Assembly: GCA_013399875.1 (NCBI GenBank) | Contig: VXAZ01000415.1 | Span: 363,544 to 427,543, forward strand | DNA length: 64,000 nucleotides | DNA from: Gymnorhina tibicen | Taxonomy: Eukaryota; Chordata; Aves; Passeriformes; Artamidae | Reading direction: 5' to 3' | Part shown: positions 46,891 through 59,241 of the stretch, one piece after another | Layout: every line of letters begins with the position of its first letter | How positions within the stretch are numbered: position 1 is the first letter of the stretch | Notes under the pieces: model-generated | Seen by the model: only the letters and a program-made list of their open reading frames with translations | The model's database searches: none | Told to the model about the DNA's origin: nothing | Made by a program: the position numbers and the translations under genes

Positions 46891-47440
46891 AGAGAATCCC
46901 AGAATCACCAAGGCTGGGAGAGACCTTCAACATTATCCAGACCCAGTCCCACCCCAGCAGCACCAGCATCACCCCAAACCCTGTCCCCAAGGGCCACACC
47001 CAGACTGCTCCTGAACACTCCCACAGACAGGGACTCCACCACCTCCCTGGGCAAATTTATTCCTGTCACTCCTGCAGTAGCATTTCTTTTCCCAGTCTCC
47101 AACCTGCCCCTCCCCTGGTGCAGTTTGAGGCCATTTCCTCTCCTCCTTTCCCTTGGGACATGGCAGCAGAGCCCGACCCCCCCTCACTGCCCCTCCTGTC
47201 AGGAGTTGTGGGGAGCAATGAGGTCCCCCCTGAGCCTCCTCTGCTCCAGGCTGAGCCCCTTCCCCAGCTCCCTCAGCTGCTCCTCCCAGGACAGGTTTTC
47301 CAACCCTTTCCCAGCCCTATTCCCATCTCTGGACACACTTGAACACCTCAACATCCTTTTAGAAATGAGGGGCCCAAAACTGGACACAGGACCTGAGGCT
47401 GTGGCCTCCCCAGCGCTGAGGAGAGCAGGACAGGAGTGTC
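46891..47440 (-). mobile_element. CR1 LINE 3' fragment, about 550 bp
   Basis: Complementary CR1 sequence begins with the AGAATCCCAGAATCACCAAGG tail and runs through the ORF2 C-terminal region to about the AGGCTGTGGCCTCCCCAG.GC block. On the minus strand one frame reads LRELGKGLSLEQRRLRGDLI and then hits TGA. Compared with the copy at 62236, one G is missing near 47203 on the plus strand, which explains the frameshift and stop. A plus-strand open frame of about 312 codons across this region is antisense to CR1 and is not a gene. Confidence 0.92.
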
Positions 47441-48494
47441 AGAGGCCAGCAAGCAGTTCACATACACTTGATGGCAGAAAGGGAACTCCCAAGAAAAATG
47501 GAGAAGCATTTGTGAAAAGGAAACCAAAAGGGTCGTCTGAAAGCACAAAATCTTTGCAGGCGTCATGGCTGCAGCTGAAAGATCCTATGTTGGAGACAAT
47601 GTCATCTGTTAAAAAACTATCATCTATCAAATGCTGCCGTGGTCAAACAAGAGGCTAAAGAAGGATAACAAAAGAAAGAAGTCATCCTTCAGGAACCTAA
47701 CGCTATGTCCAAAACCAGAAAACAGGGAATAACTCAGCTTCTGGTAGTTTTTATTGTGTGGGAACATAACATGTCAGGGCACAAAGATTTTTAGAAACAA
47801 CTTGAAAATGTATCGAGGAAAGAATGCATTTATTTACAGACACAACAGAAATAAAACTTCTGCCGGAGTGCACACAGGGCCGGTAGATTAGGAATGTGTG
47901 AAAGGGCTGATAAGAGAAGATAAGGCTGTACCAAAAAACCCACAAAGGATCAGCTTTAAAAAAAGAGGTCTACGGAACAAATAGGCAAAATGGATGTTAG
48001 CAAATTGCTAGCACCAGACACTCAAAAGCACTCGAATATCAGGAAAAAACCCAACCAAGATGGCATAAGAAGTGCCAAAAGGCATCAAGAGAAACTCAGA
48101 ACTGTTGAGGAAGAAGAGTTCTGCACCTGTATAAGAACCTGTCTAAGAAGCAGGTCACAGTTTTAAGAGACTTCTTTGGGAAGTCACTAGCAGAGTGTGG
48201 AAGGAGTGAAGGGTGAGGTGACAGAGGCTCAGGACAGACTCAGAGAAAGGTGACACAGCTGGTTCTTAAGGATCTGCTTGTGCAGAATTACCCTATAGTG
48301 TAAAACTTAATTATTATGTAGTGTAGACAGGAGACAACCAAATCCCAGGTGTCACAGAAGATGTGGTAACAAATTAATATTCTCTTTATCTCTCCTCCCT
48401 CCTTTCCCCCCCAAAAAAGAACGAGCTATCACATTGCATTATCTGGTGGAAGATTGGAGTGAGCAATGGGATGCACGTCCTCACACCTCACATA
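47441..48494. other. Non-coding stretch, possibly old repeat
   Basis: No gene was recognised. The sequence is A-rich on the plus strand and lies between a young CR1 and an ancient CR1 3' end of opposite orientation. It may be diverged 5' sequence of the ancient element, but I could not align it by eye. There is a C-run/A-run near 48404-48418. Confidence 0.45.
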
Positions 48495-48770
48495 ATTAAG
48501 CTGAGAACCTTACTGCACAGATTGTCACAGACACTACAAATTTACACGGGTTTAGAAAGTGCTTGGACAAATTCATGGCAGGAAGCATCCCACTGGGGAC
48601 TGCTGAATGCAGAGATGCCATCAGAGGAGGGCTCTAAGCTACAGACTGCTAGAAAATGGGAAAGTGTTCTGAAATATCAGTATGTGCTTGCCCTGTTCTT
48701 ACAGTCTTCATTAGGCCATCCACCACCACTAACCATCAGACACTGGATGATCTGATGCAGTTTTACTGCC
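48495..48770 (+). mobile_element. Ancient amniote-type CR1/L3-like LINE 3' end
   Basis: On the plus strand the order of blocks matches the 3' end of old CR1/L3-type elements known across amniotes. It reads AATTAAG..GAACCTTACTGC, TTAGAAAGTGCTTGGACAAA followed by TTCATGG, then GATGCCATCAGA, CTCTAAGCTACAGACTGCTA, TGTGCTTGCCCTGTTCTTAC and a final ACACTGGATGATCTGATG. This differs from the bird-specific CR1 types elsewhere in the window. The copy is heavily diverged, with no open frame of meaning. An AT repeat follows. Confidence 0.7.
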
Positions 48771-48774
48771 TCTT

Positions 48775-48810
48775 TTTAATATATATATACATATAAAAAT
48801 ATATTTTAAT
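48775..48810 (+). repeat. AT-rich short repeat
   Basis: A (TA)n-type stretch, TATATATATA then a TATAAAAATATATTTT-like run, lies right after the ancient CR1 end. It may be derived from that element's microsatellite-like tail or have arisen independently. Confidence 0.8.
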
Positions 48811-50349
48811 GAAAAGTGTGGATTTTTTATGATTTTTAGGGTTTTTTTCTAAATTATGGAGAAAAGGAGCCCTTTTATGCAGTAGATCACATATGAAACA
48901 TGTAGGAGACAGGGGTCCTGTTGGAAGAGAATTAATCCCATATTATTTACCTGTTCAGGGGGAAACCCAGAGTCACAGGTACAGGTTATTTAAGTTCATA
49001 GGAACGTAAAGTACCTTTTTTTGTCTCTCCTGCTGACACTTTCATGTTATGTAAATAAGGAAATGTTCAGTAATGCACATTCTGGAACCATGGAACCCCC
49101 TCAAATGATTTTTGAAACCACCAGACCAGAGAATCCCACCTTCCCTCTCCCCATCCCTGCTTCAGTTGCTACTTAAATATTTTTAGATGAGTGTGAAGTC
49201 AGAGCCAACTTAAAAAAAAAAATTCCACCACAAAAAACCCAACAGCAATGGACAAGATGCTTATTGCAGATGTGAAAGAATTATCAACTTCAACCAGTTA
49301 TGCAAAGCAGAGAAAAAAAACCAAATATGCTTACAGGCTGCTAGTCAAGGTACTCTCCAAGGAGGGGAAGATTTGTGGTTTGAGCTTATTTAGGCAGAAA
49401 AGAAATTGATCATCTGTGTATTGAAGTGCTCAAACCACTAAAACACAGTTTTGTGAAAATCAGCTTTTAGACTCTTTTTCACTTATGATAAAGTCTTTGG
49501 TGAATTTCAACCAAATTTGCAACTAGGTTGAGTCTGACCAGATTGTCTTGTCTTCGGTAAACATAGCATTTTCAGAAAATCCTTGTTTAGATCTATTCAG
49601 AATTCTCTTATTCAGTGGTTCCAGGAAGAAAAAAATCTTACTTTTTTTATTAGGATTAGAGCACAAATCTAAGTTTCCCCATTTCTACCAGGAATTCCAA
49701 AAAAAGTTGTGTCAAATTCCAGTAGAGTTGTAATAACGACACAGAAAATTTGCATCTAAAACTTTCAAGGATATAAACAGGGGGAGTGAGCAATCCTCAG
49801 AATTTTAAATTATCGCTTTAATACCGATTTCACAGTTTGAAATTCGCCATCAGGTTGTTAAGTGGTTTTTGTTTGTTTATGTATGATCAATGCAAGGTTT
49901 TGCTCCTTCATTTTCTTCAGATTTTATCTTAGGTTATTGAAATTTAAATGAAAGCAGAATTGTCTTCAGGCAGAGGACAAATTACATGTAATTTTTAATG
50001 AAAATATCTCATCATAATCCAGGACATTGAACATTGTCCATCCATAGCTGCTTTGACTCTCCAAGATTAACCAAAATAAAATCCAGGACAATCCATGCCA
50101 AGTTGGGTATGGAATCATCCATAAGGATCTGAGAAAGGGTATTTCATTCCTCCGTATTTTTTTTTGTAACAATGGATAATATTTGAATTTGAAAATATGT
50201 TATGTGCTCACTAGAAACTGCTAAAGTGAAAACTCATTTACAGAGCTGGACATTGAAGTGCCAAATCATATCATGGCAGTTCCAGGGGGATCTTTCAGAC
50301 TTCTTAGAAGGAGCTTGCTGGTGACAAAACTCCTGTACTGTTTGAAGGA
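48811..50349. other. Non-coding unique sequence
   Basis: No gene is seen. Short A/T runs lie near 49213 and 50158. Nothing else was recognised. Confidence 0.6.
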
Positions 50350-50945
50350 CTTCTGCATCCAAAGGAGTGGGGGAAGCAGGTCAGGGGGGAATTCTGTCCC
50401 TCTGCCCTGCTCAGTTGAGACCTCACCTGCAGAGCTGCTTCAGCCCTGGGGTCCCCAACATAAGATGGACATGGAGCCATTGGAGCAAGTCCAGAGGAGG
50501 CCACGAAGTTGGTAAAAGGATTGGAGCATCCCCCCTTTGGAGAGAGGGTGAGAAAGTTGTGATTGCTCAGCCTGGAGAAGAGAAGGTTGTGTGGAGACCT
50601 CACAGCACAGATTCCAGTGCCTGAAGAGGGTACAAGGAAGCTGGAGAGGGACAATTCTTCAGGAACTGGAGTGACAGGACAAGGAGTAATGGATTCAAAG
50701 TGAAAGAGAGTTTAGATTGGATATTAGGAAGAAATTCTTCCCTGGGAGGGTGGGCAGGCCCTGGCACAGGGTGCCCAGAGCAGCTGTGGCTGCCCCTGGA
50801 TCCCTGGCAGTGTCCAAGGCCAGGCTGGATGGGGCTTGGAGCACCCTGGGATAGTGGAAGGTGTCCCTGCCCATGGCAGGAGGGTTTGAACTAGGTGATT
50901 TTCAGATCCCTTCCAACCCAAACCATTCCATGACTCTCTGACTTT
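50350..50945 (+). mobile_element. CR1 LINE 3' fragment (sense), about 600 bp
   Basis: Sense CR1 starts near CTGCATCCAAAG..GTGGG and continues through the end of the RT region (frame reading ILSLCPAQLRPHLQ), CAGAGGAGGCCACGAAG, AGCCTGGAGAAGAGAAGG, GTTTAGATTGGATATTAGGA, and the 3' UTR block GAAGGTGTCCCTGCCCATGG to the CCATTCCATGACTCT tail. It is the longest CR1 piece in the window. The ORF2 frame is broken by frameshifts: matching residues switch frame between RPHLQ and the following KMDMEPLEQVQRR stretch. It belongs to the same 3'-end group as the copies at 2536, 10815, 52303 and 56153. Confidence 0.95.
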
Positions 50946-52302
50946 CTCTTTCATTCCCACTGCAGCTCTCAGACCTCAATGAGAACATTACCAAAACTCT
51001 GCAGTAGCCAAGCACTCTTCTCAGACTTTTTATAGTTGTGTTTGTCCCTACCCAGTAAAAGAAGGTATTTTGTGCCTCTTTGTTTTGAAGACTTGGAGAA
51101 AGGACGCTTGATCTCTGCACATGTAATTGTCATGGCAGGGTCCTGGTGCTGATGGAGCCCTTCCAGTAATGCAATATTTCCACAGCAGAGCTCTTGTTCT
51201 TCAAGGGCCTTGAAACTACTGTACAACTTATGATTGTGTTTTTATACTGGTTCACCTTGACAAGGAAGTATGAGAAAGGATTTTTCATGCTATGAGGTCT
51301 GTAGGTGAGGAAGATGAAGGTAGGAGTGAGTAAAAGCATGGTGGGAGTGGAGGGAGTGTGGACATACAAAAGTTCTACTCAGGGAGAGGAACAGTTTTAC
51401 TCTTTTCTCCCAAAAAGCCAGCACACTGCTCTTGCTAATATGAGGGAAGTTCCATGAAAGATGCACAAGTGCTAATTTCCTAAATAATCTCACATTACCA
51501 CAATGCTTGGAGTCTTTTTAGTAAAGGGAGTCAATAAAGCAGGAAAAGCAGAGCTTTATTTGCACACATGGGCAGGCACAAAGCAGGATTTTTAACTGGC
51601 ACTGGAGTGATGAGAGCAATCCCTGAAGAATGCTTCCTCTAGACCAGACCTTGAATATTTAATAATGGTGAATTACCAGAACCCTTCAACCATAATGAAG
51701 GAATAAGCAGGCAATTAGAGCAAACTGCAAATCCCTTGCCCTAAAAACCCTCCAGCATTTTAACTCTCTCCGTGCATCTGCCACTCCCGTCTGATTTCTC
51801 CCACTTATTTAAAAATCACAGTGAGAAAAGGCTTTTTACTATCTTTCAGACAGCCTCCTCCATCCTTCTCCTTCTCGAAAAGAAACAGTATTGGTATCCT
51901 CTCTTGCAAAATTCAAAGCCACTGCTGCTTACTGAAGCTTCCTGTAGTGTCTTGAGTTGGTATCACAGCCATTCTCATATGAAATGTGAGCCATAGTTCA
52001 GAAACCCACTTCCACGAGTAGAAAGTGCAATGTTTAATCCTTGCAGAATATCAGAAAAACAACTCAAGCTGTCAGGAGCAGCTGAGGATGTGAGCAGCCA
52101 GTGGTGTGCTGGCCTCCTTTCTGTTGGTTAGTGGTTAGTTGGTGTTAGACAAACCCAGCAAAGCTGAGAAGAAAATGATTTATGTGTGCAGTGATAGCTC
52201 CATACTTCTGAAATATCCCTGAAATCCTTAGAAATTTGGAATTGGCTGAGCAGATGAATGAACATTTGGACCTAAACTTGAAAGTAAGCCAGGAGTTTCA
52301 TG
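50946..52302. other. Non-coding unique sequence
   Basis: No gene or additional repeat was recognised. Confidence 0.6.
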
Positions 52303-52606
52303 TATAGAATCTTGGAATGGTTTGGGTTGGAAGGGACCTTAAAGATCATCTCATTCCACCCCCTGCCATGGGCAGGGACACCTTCCCCTAGACCAGGCTG
52401 CTCCAAAACCCATCCAGCCTGGCCTTGAACACTTCCAGGGATGAGACATCCACAACTTCTCTGGGAAATCTGTGCTAGGGCCTTCCCACTTTCACAGGGA
52501 AGAATTTTTTTCTAATATTTAATCTAACCCTACCTTTTTTCAGTTTGAAGCCGTTCCCCCTTGTCCTGTCACTACATCCTCTTGTGAATAGTCCCTCTCC
52601 ATCTTG
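52303..52606 (-). mobile_element. CR1 LINE 3' fragment
   Basis: Complementary CR1 3' end: TATAGAATCTTGGAATGG tail, GGTTGGAAGGGACCTTAAAG, CCCCTGCCATGGGCAGGGAC, AGCCTGGCCTTGAACACTT, TGAAGCCGTTCCCCCTTGTC and GTCCCTCTCCATCTT. About 300 bp are kept. The minus-strand ORF2 region is interrupted. Confidence 0.95.
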
Positions 52607-55344
52607 GTTAGTATCATCTTTTATATCGCTTGGAGAAATAAATGTGCTGTGCATCAGATTTGGAATATTCTCCAGTGGGACCTGATCCCCTAGACTGCAA
52701 TCTTAAGATCTACTGATACAGAGAAAGAATGGAAAAAAAGCCCTCATGGCTTATGGATGTTACTGAAAATGGAATTTAAAAGGAATAATGAGAAACTGCA
52801 ACCAGACTGAGGAGGATTTGGATCATTTAGGTAATTGGGTCAACAGATGGTAAAGAGTGTGGTATAGAAATATGTAAAATAATTAGTCTGGGAAAAGGAA
52901 ACCAATCATCCAGCACACTGATGAGGAAACAAGTGTTGATTATTGTGGAGAAATCACTGAAATAATCAAGACGGTGCCCAGCAGTAGGGAACAATGCAAA
53001 CAAGTCATTAGGCTGTGGTAGAAAAAGGATAAAGAGATAACAGGTGATCTAATTTCTGTTTGCGAGATCTGACTTTTACATCTGGTCACAGGATTAAGAA
53101 GCAAAATCAGTGTTTCTTTATAAGTGATGCTTAAGGCCTTGCCTTAATAGAGATGTATTGCACTAAGTGTTCACTGCTGAGAAATGGAAGCACCAGCATA
53201 GCAAATTTTTGGACACCATCTAGTATTTTTATGTGGAATTGCTCTATGGATGGTAGGAGCAATATCATGACCATTTCATGGAACAGAGTAGCACAAATAG
53301 CAGAGGATATTACGCCATGCACAAAAATTAATTTTTTTCAGTGTGTCTCTAATTAAAGATTTTGAGATATTCAGAATCATGTTTGTGGTTGAAAGTACCT
53401 TGGTTTTGACACTGACAGGTGACGAACCTCCACATTTAAAGAAATACAAATTAGGAGCAATAGTTTGGCAATTTCTAGTATTTATGTACCTCCAGACGGA
53501 CTACATTATCTGATGCTGTAAGTTCTTAAGCTGCTGAGATGCTCTGTACTTTGCTTTAGCCCAGGCTTGGGCACTGTGCCTTTTAACAGATGCAGAAAGA
53601 GGATTTTTTTTTTTCCAAACATTCCTTTTAAGCTTCATCTTTAAAGTCTGCTTTTCTGGATAACACACTAAAGAGATCTGCATCCAAAGTCCCTGTCAAA
53701 ACCTCTTGTTCGGTATTTTACACTTAACATGGGTAGACATCCCCCAAACTGTACCCAATTCATCTCCAGCTGGATAAAAACATGGACATGCAAGCTTAGA
53801 TTGCCCACACCAATCTGAAAAGTCATTTTTCCCAAGAAAGAGGAATGTGGGGGAGGTTGGTGTGGAAGAGAAAATTAATTCCTTTTTATTGGAAAGGACG
53901 TGTTTGAATTCTAATTCATTCTGTGCAGGAGCTGGCTTAAACTGCAGTTTCTGTAACCTGGAGAAATAATAGTGACCATAAATTCCCTAGAGATACATAT
54001 TCGTTTCAGTTTTCATGTGAAGTTGCATTTCCCATTGTAGTTTTCAGAGAAGAAACGTGATATATTTGAGGTCAGAGAGAATGATGGGATGTCTGAAGCT
54101 TTTTCAGAAACTGAGGTGATAATATTTATGATCTGGGCATTCCAAAGCATGGGCCACATTTATTAGAAATTAATTGTATCAGGCAGGACATTCCTCTAAT
54201 AAGAGTTTGGACTTTTCATCTTAAACCAGCACAGATACATGAACCTTATCTACAACTTTCCATAAAACAAGGGCTTTCCTTCTCTGCTCATCCTGTTGAT
54301 CTGTAACAGAAAAACCTGTTCTAAATGCTGTTGCTGCTCTTTTATACGTGAATCTTTATGTTTGCAGTAACTTTCCTAGACAGCAGATACAATTCTTTTC
54401 CCTTTCTCAATCTATTAATGCTTCCCATGGGTTTATTGTGTGGTGTTATCTAAAATCACACGGCTGACAATGTTGCTTCCCCTTGCTTTTATAGACTGGA
54501 GGGAACAAATTGTGTTTCATAATCCATGCTTCCATCTTCTTCTTTAGATAACTAACAGAATATGTTGGAAGCAATTATTCTGAGGTAAATTTTTTTTATT
54601 TTCACAGTAAAGAATTTCTGGTTCTTCTGTTTAATTGACCTCAATTTGATATCATATTATTGTGGTTGTTTCAACACATTTTTGTAAAAGTATCTTGCTA
54701 GAAATCATATTCCATCCAAAGCGTGTTAGCTCAGGGCTCTGAATGTCTCATGTGATGATTATAAAAATACAAAAAGGATCACTTTTACACATTCCTGCTG
54801 CTTGCTCTCATGTTGCAGTTGCCGTCAGCTTTCTTGCAGCATGTTTAGATGTTTTGCCAATTTCACTCTTTTGACCATTAGGTATTGGAGACAGAAAGAC
54901 TTCTACTGGTTTTCCTTTATTCCTACCCTTTCCGACCCTTTGAGCCTTTCCTCAGAGGAGTTGTGAATGAAGGTGTAACAAGGAATAAAACAAGGCTGTT
55001 CATGAGATTGTTTTAACGTTGGCAACAACTCTAGGAGTCTCTTATTGCTCGAAATAAATCAATTTTTGAATCTTAGTTCTGAGAAAGTTACTACTGTTCT
55101 GCAGCATTTTAACACCTCCTGTTTTTTCAGTAACTTGTCAGACTGGAATAATAATACTTAAATTGCAAGAATCCTCCTATCTTCTCTTCCAGTGACTAAA
55201 CCTACTCCACGTTGCTACTTTCAGTGAATTTAAAAGTTGATGAACAGTGTGGTCCCATGGACAGAGTTGTAGTTCAAGGTTAAAAAAATATGAGAACTTT
55301 GAGTAGTGCTGCCACTGTGGCTCTGTTGTGTCAACAGGGTGACT
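52607..55344. other. Non-coding unique sequence
   Basis: No gene is seen. It is AT-rich with scattered T runs (for example 53606-53615). No interspersed repeat was recognised before the MIR-like element at 55345. Confidence 0.6.
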
Positions 55345-55560
55345 TCAGGCAGCTGCGGTGTGACCTTGGACAGGTCTTCTTCTGGGTAATTCAGTTTCCT
55401 CTCTATTTCCCTCTCTCCTGTCCATTTATATTGTCCATTTAGAGGCTGTGGATAAGGCTCTGTGACAGGCTGAGTGTATATTTATACAACATGCATGGTG
55501 ACAGTGCCCTGCACAGCTCCTGCAATGCCTGGGAGCCATCCTGTTATAAATACCAATGTT
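55345..55560 (+). mobile_element. MIR-like (CORE-SINE) relic
   Basis: GGTGTGACCTTGGACAGGTC followed by TAATTCAGTTTCCTC matches the order and spacing of the MIR-type box (TGTGACCTTGGGCAAGTC..CTCAGTTTCC), an ancient tRNA-derived SINE present in amniotes. Further along, ACAGTGCCCTGCACAG resembles the ACAGTGCCTGGCACA wording of the 3' part. The A/B-box promoter half is not clear. Only the core and a diverged right part are seen. Confidence 0.55.
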
Positions 55561-56152
55561 TTGCTTCCTTACATTTTTGGAATTTACAAAGATAAGTGTG
55601 AGCTGATCTTTTTTGCCCCGCTCAAAAAGCTGCTGCAGTGCAACTGTACTGGATAGAGTAAAAATTAAGGAGAAAATAAATAGTTTTCTTGAGGCCCAGG
55701 GTAGTAAAGTCTAAGGCAGGCGAAGAGAAAAAAAGGCACATGGCAAACTTAATGGTCATGGCACACTCTCCTGTGCCACTTGATGTATCTACAGGTATGT
55801 GAAATTATGGGGGTCCCAAAACCTTCTAGCACCCTCTATAGCACAAGTTTCTGCAGTCTCTTGGATTATTTTAATTCTTTTTCCATTTCATGAATTTGTT
55901 CTTAATGAAGAAAACCCAGCTACCTTGATGTAGACAGCAAATTTCTCGTGCATAAGTTTCAGTCAAACTAGAATTGTACTGGTGCAACAGCTCTGTCTTC
56001 AGGTGGAATATTGGGAAGAGATTGGAAAGTCAAATTATCTAGGCAGGGACAAAACTGTGCTGTGAATGTGTGGAAGGGGTTGTTGTATAGAAGGGATTGT
56101 TGATCCTTTGGTTTACCACAAGCAAAAGAAATCCCAGTTGGTCTAGGTAGAA
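55561..56152. other. Non-coding unique sequence
   Basis: No gene or repeat was recognised between the MIR-like relic and the next CR1. Confidence 0.6.
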
Positions 56153-56442
56153 TATAGAATCATAGAAGCACAGAATAGTTTGAGAAGGAACTTCATCCCA
56201 CTCCAACCCCCTGCCATGGGCACAGAGACCTTCCACTATCCCAGGTTGCTCCAAGCCCCAGGCAGCTTGGACTTGAACACTTTAAAACTGGGGGCAGCCA
56301 CAGCTTCTCTGGGCACCCTGTGCCAGCACTTCCCCACCCTCCCAGGAACAATTCCTTCCCAATATCCCATCTAACCCTACTCTCTAAAACCATTCCCCCT
56401 TGTCCTGTCACTCCAGTACCCCATGAAGAGTCCCTCTCTGGA
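56153..56442 (-). mobile_element. CR1 LINE 3' fragment
   Basis: Complementary CR1 3' end: ATAGAATCATAGAAGCACAG tail, AACCCCCTGCCATGGGCACA, CCACTATCCCAGGTTGCTCC, CAGCTTCTCTGGGCACCCTG, CCATTCCCCCTTGTCCTGTC and AAGAGTCCCTCTC. About 290 bp are kept. No ORF2 frame of useful length remains. Confidence 0.95.
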
Positions 56443-59124
56443 TGTCTCACTCTAACTTATCTTTAAAACTCTTATAAAGAAATGCTTTTAAGCTCTGTTT
56501 TTGAAAATATTTGTAGGGTATCTGTCCAAAGGGAAACGCTTGCTAAATTCATATACATGAACCTCAGAGAGTCCTCCTTGGAAAGAACATTGCCAGAATA
56601 TCCTTTTCTAAAGGAAGGGGATGGGAATCACTCACCTTCAACTTTCATATAAAAATGTGATTCAACAACATCTCACTATTCTTAGTTCAGTAACAATGGT
56701 GAGATAAGCTCGGTACTTACAAAATAAAATGCTTAAAGTTTTTGACGTCTGTAGAACCAAAACCCCATAATGGAGTAACAAAATATTTTGAGGAAAAAAT
56801 TGAGCAAAACATGAGTAGAATCACAGTCAGCAGCAGGTCATGCAAAGGAATTGCCTCAATTTAAACATTTTTCAGAGGCCATAATTCTTTTTTGTTAGTG
56901 TAAATGGTCTTGTAGCATGTTTTATTTCCCTTCATTTGGGGAAATAAAAAGAAGAAGAAAGGCCCAAATAGAGATAACTGTGAAATATGTTGGCTTTTTT
57001 TACAGCTTGTTTCTCATCCATTCAGTGCTGCAGGTGGTCAGCAATACCTCTCAAGAAGGGCTGTTACTCCTATTTTTTTTCTATCTTGGCCATTTTCTCC
57101 CTCACAGGAAAATTTGAGATCTTCCATGATCACAAAAATACTTTCAGCTCACTTTTTATAAAACCAAACTTACTTAAATTCACTAGTGAACGACCGTATT
57201 TCACATACTTATATCGGGCATAATGCCTTTGCAGGATCCTGATCATTCATAACGAGGAGGGAAATTTATAGTTCATTCTGTTCTATTTGTCTTCCTAAGT
57301 GCAATCTTGGATGGCAATATCGGGATAAATTATAATTGCAAATTAGTTTTCTGCAAAATGGTCCTTGAACACTGAAATTTTCTATGCCATAAAAGGGAAT
57401 TGTACAGACTTATAAGAAAACAAAAATTATTTTTATTGTGCTTCCTGCAAAGAACCCTAAGGACACTTTTCCAAAGGAATAAATCTGCAAATGGCTGATA
57501 ATTGAATATTGGGATTTCATAACCTGCTTGGAAAACGTGGTCCAGTGATGCACTACTCTGCTATTAATTTCTTTCCTTAAATGAGGAGTAATTTTAGTGT
57601 AGCAAACAGACTCCTAAGTGGTACAAATGACCAATGAACTGAAACTATAAACTCTGTGTCTAAAAGGAAAGACCTTGTGTTAAAGTTGATGTTACAGGAT
57701 CTAAGGCCATTATATCACAGAAAATCAGTGAATCTGGGCATGAAAAGTCAGAAGAAGGTGACTGAGAATCACCAGCAGAAGCAGACTGAAGCAGAAACCT
57801 GAAGTTCAATTAAATTCTATTACGGACACAATTTTTTGTTTGGTGTTTGCACAGGGGCTGCTAAAGCAGAGTTATGGTGCACAGCAGTGTCTCTCTGCCA
57901 GGCAAACCACCATTACCAATAATTACGTTTTTAAACCAACTCCAATAATGAAAAAAAGAAAAAAGTCATCCTAAGTTGGTAAAAGGAAATGTGAAAAAGG
58001 TTTTATACTGTATGACTTTTTTAACCATAGAGTATTTTCTGAAGTGGACACAATGAAATGCGATCTTCTCTAACAAAAAGACCTTGAACTCCAAATTGAA
58101 CTTCCACTGGGAATAAAGAAAAGAAAATTTTGAGTTATGTTAGGAGGATCATGGTCAGATGTGGAGAAGCAGGAGATGCTCCAGTAGAAGGCAAGGAAAA
58201 GAAATAATTTCTCCTCCTAAAACTAGAGCTTGAATTTCTTGAATTTTAAGAGCGTTTTACATTTGGCAATAAATCATTCTCTTTCCATCACTGGATTTTA
58301 TCCAGTAACTACAGCATAATCACCAGTACCTAAAGCAACTGTGAAAGAAAATTAGACTTTGCGTGAAAACTTTAATGCATCTTATATCTTTATAAGTAGG
58401 GTGTTTTTTATGTTGGAGTATCAATTCTGATTCCAGTCCTTTAAGAATGTGCAGAAATTAATAACAGATCAAGACTGGTCTAAATTTTCATTTATTGATA
58501 AACTATGACAGCAATAAATGTTACCTTAGTCAAGCCTTGTGAATAAAAAGGGATGATTCACCACCCAGCTGGAAGAAGGAAAACAAACCCAAAGTACTAA
58601 CATGACACAGAAATAAAAGGCCATTTCTCTGTAGGCAGCAATGATTTAATGAGTTATGTCTAATGTGGCCAAATTAAAAAGTACCCAGACTTTGCTATGG
58701 TGTGGGCCACCCATGAGTTTCACGGGGATCTAAATTTGAATTTTGCCTTTGGTTGGTCACTTGGCAAAGATCCCAACTGACTCCGTCCCGCAGCCATAAT
58801 TGGAAGCTGTGAATGCATGCAAAGATTTCTCTCCTCTGCTGCATTTTCTGCACACAATAATTTTGTTTTTACACCAGAGGCCTCCAGGGCTGCCCTTTGG
58901 ATCAGAGCCCTCTCCCGGGTCAAATGTCAGACAGGGCTCTAAGATTGCAGAGATCACACGTAATACAAGGTGTAGGATGGTTTCCTACCATGGTCATGTT
59001 GCCCCAAGCTGCATTTTGCTTCCCGGTTTCAAATGCTACAAATGGGATCATTATTTTTCTGTGAAAGGTCTCGCAGCAAGTGCAGTCACTCATCCGCACA
59101 AAAATTCACAAGATCAAGCCACTA
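56443..59124. other. Non-coding unique sequence
   Basis: No gene was recognised. Positions 58690-59110 are more GC-balanced, with a few CpGs and a long plus-strand frame that runs into the CR1 at 59125. That frame has no domain and is taken as chance. Confidence 0.55.
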
Positions 59125-59241
59125 CAGAATCACAGAATCATTTAGGCTGGAACAGACCTCAAAGTTCATCTTTGACTGACCTCCAGGGGTGGTGACTCCA
59201 CCTGCCTGACAAGCCTTTCCACAAAGAATTTCTTCCTGAAT
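59125..59241 (-). mobile_element. CR1 LINE 3' fragment with internal deletions
   Basis: Complementary CR1 3' end: CAGAATCACAGAATCATTTA, GGCTGGAACAGACCTCAAAG, then CTCCAGGGGTGGTGACTCCA, CCTGCCTGACAAGCC.TTCC and AAAGAATTTCTTCCT. Several expected blocks are missing between these anchors, so the copy is both short (about 117 bp) and internally deleted. Confidence 0.88.

Noticed and set aside
46720..47658. 312-codon plus-strand open frame, the longest in the window
   Set aside because: It runs antisense through the CR1 copy at 46891-47440, whose complement is proline/leucine-rich and poor in stops. The product has no domain and starts and ends in unrelated flanks.
58800..59195. 131-codon plus-strand open frame
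   Set aside because: Its end is antisense CR1 (59125 onward) and the rest has no recognisable domain.
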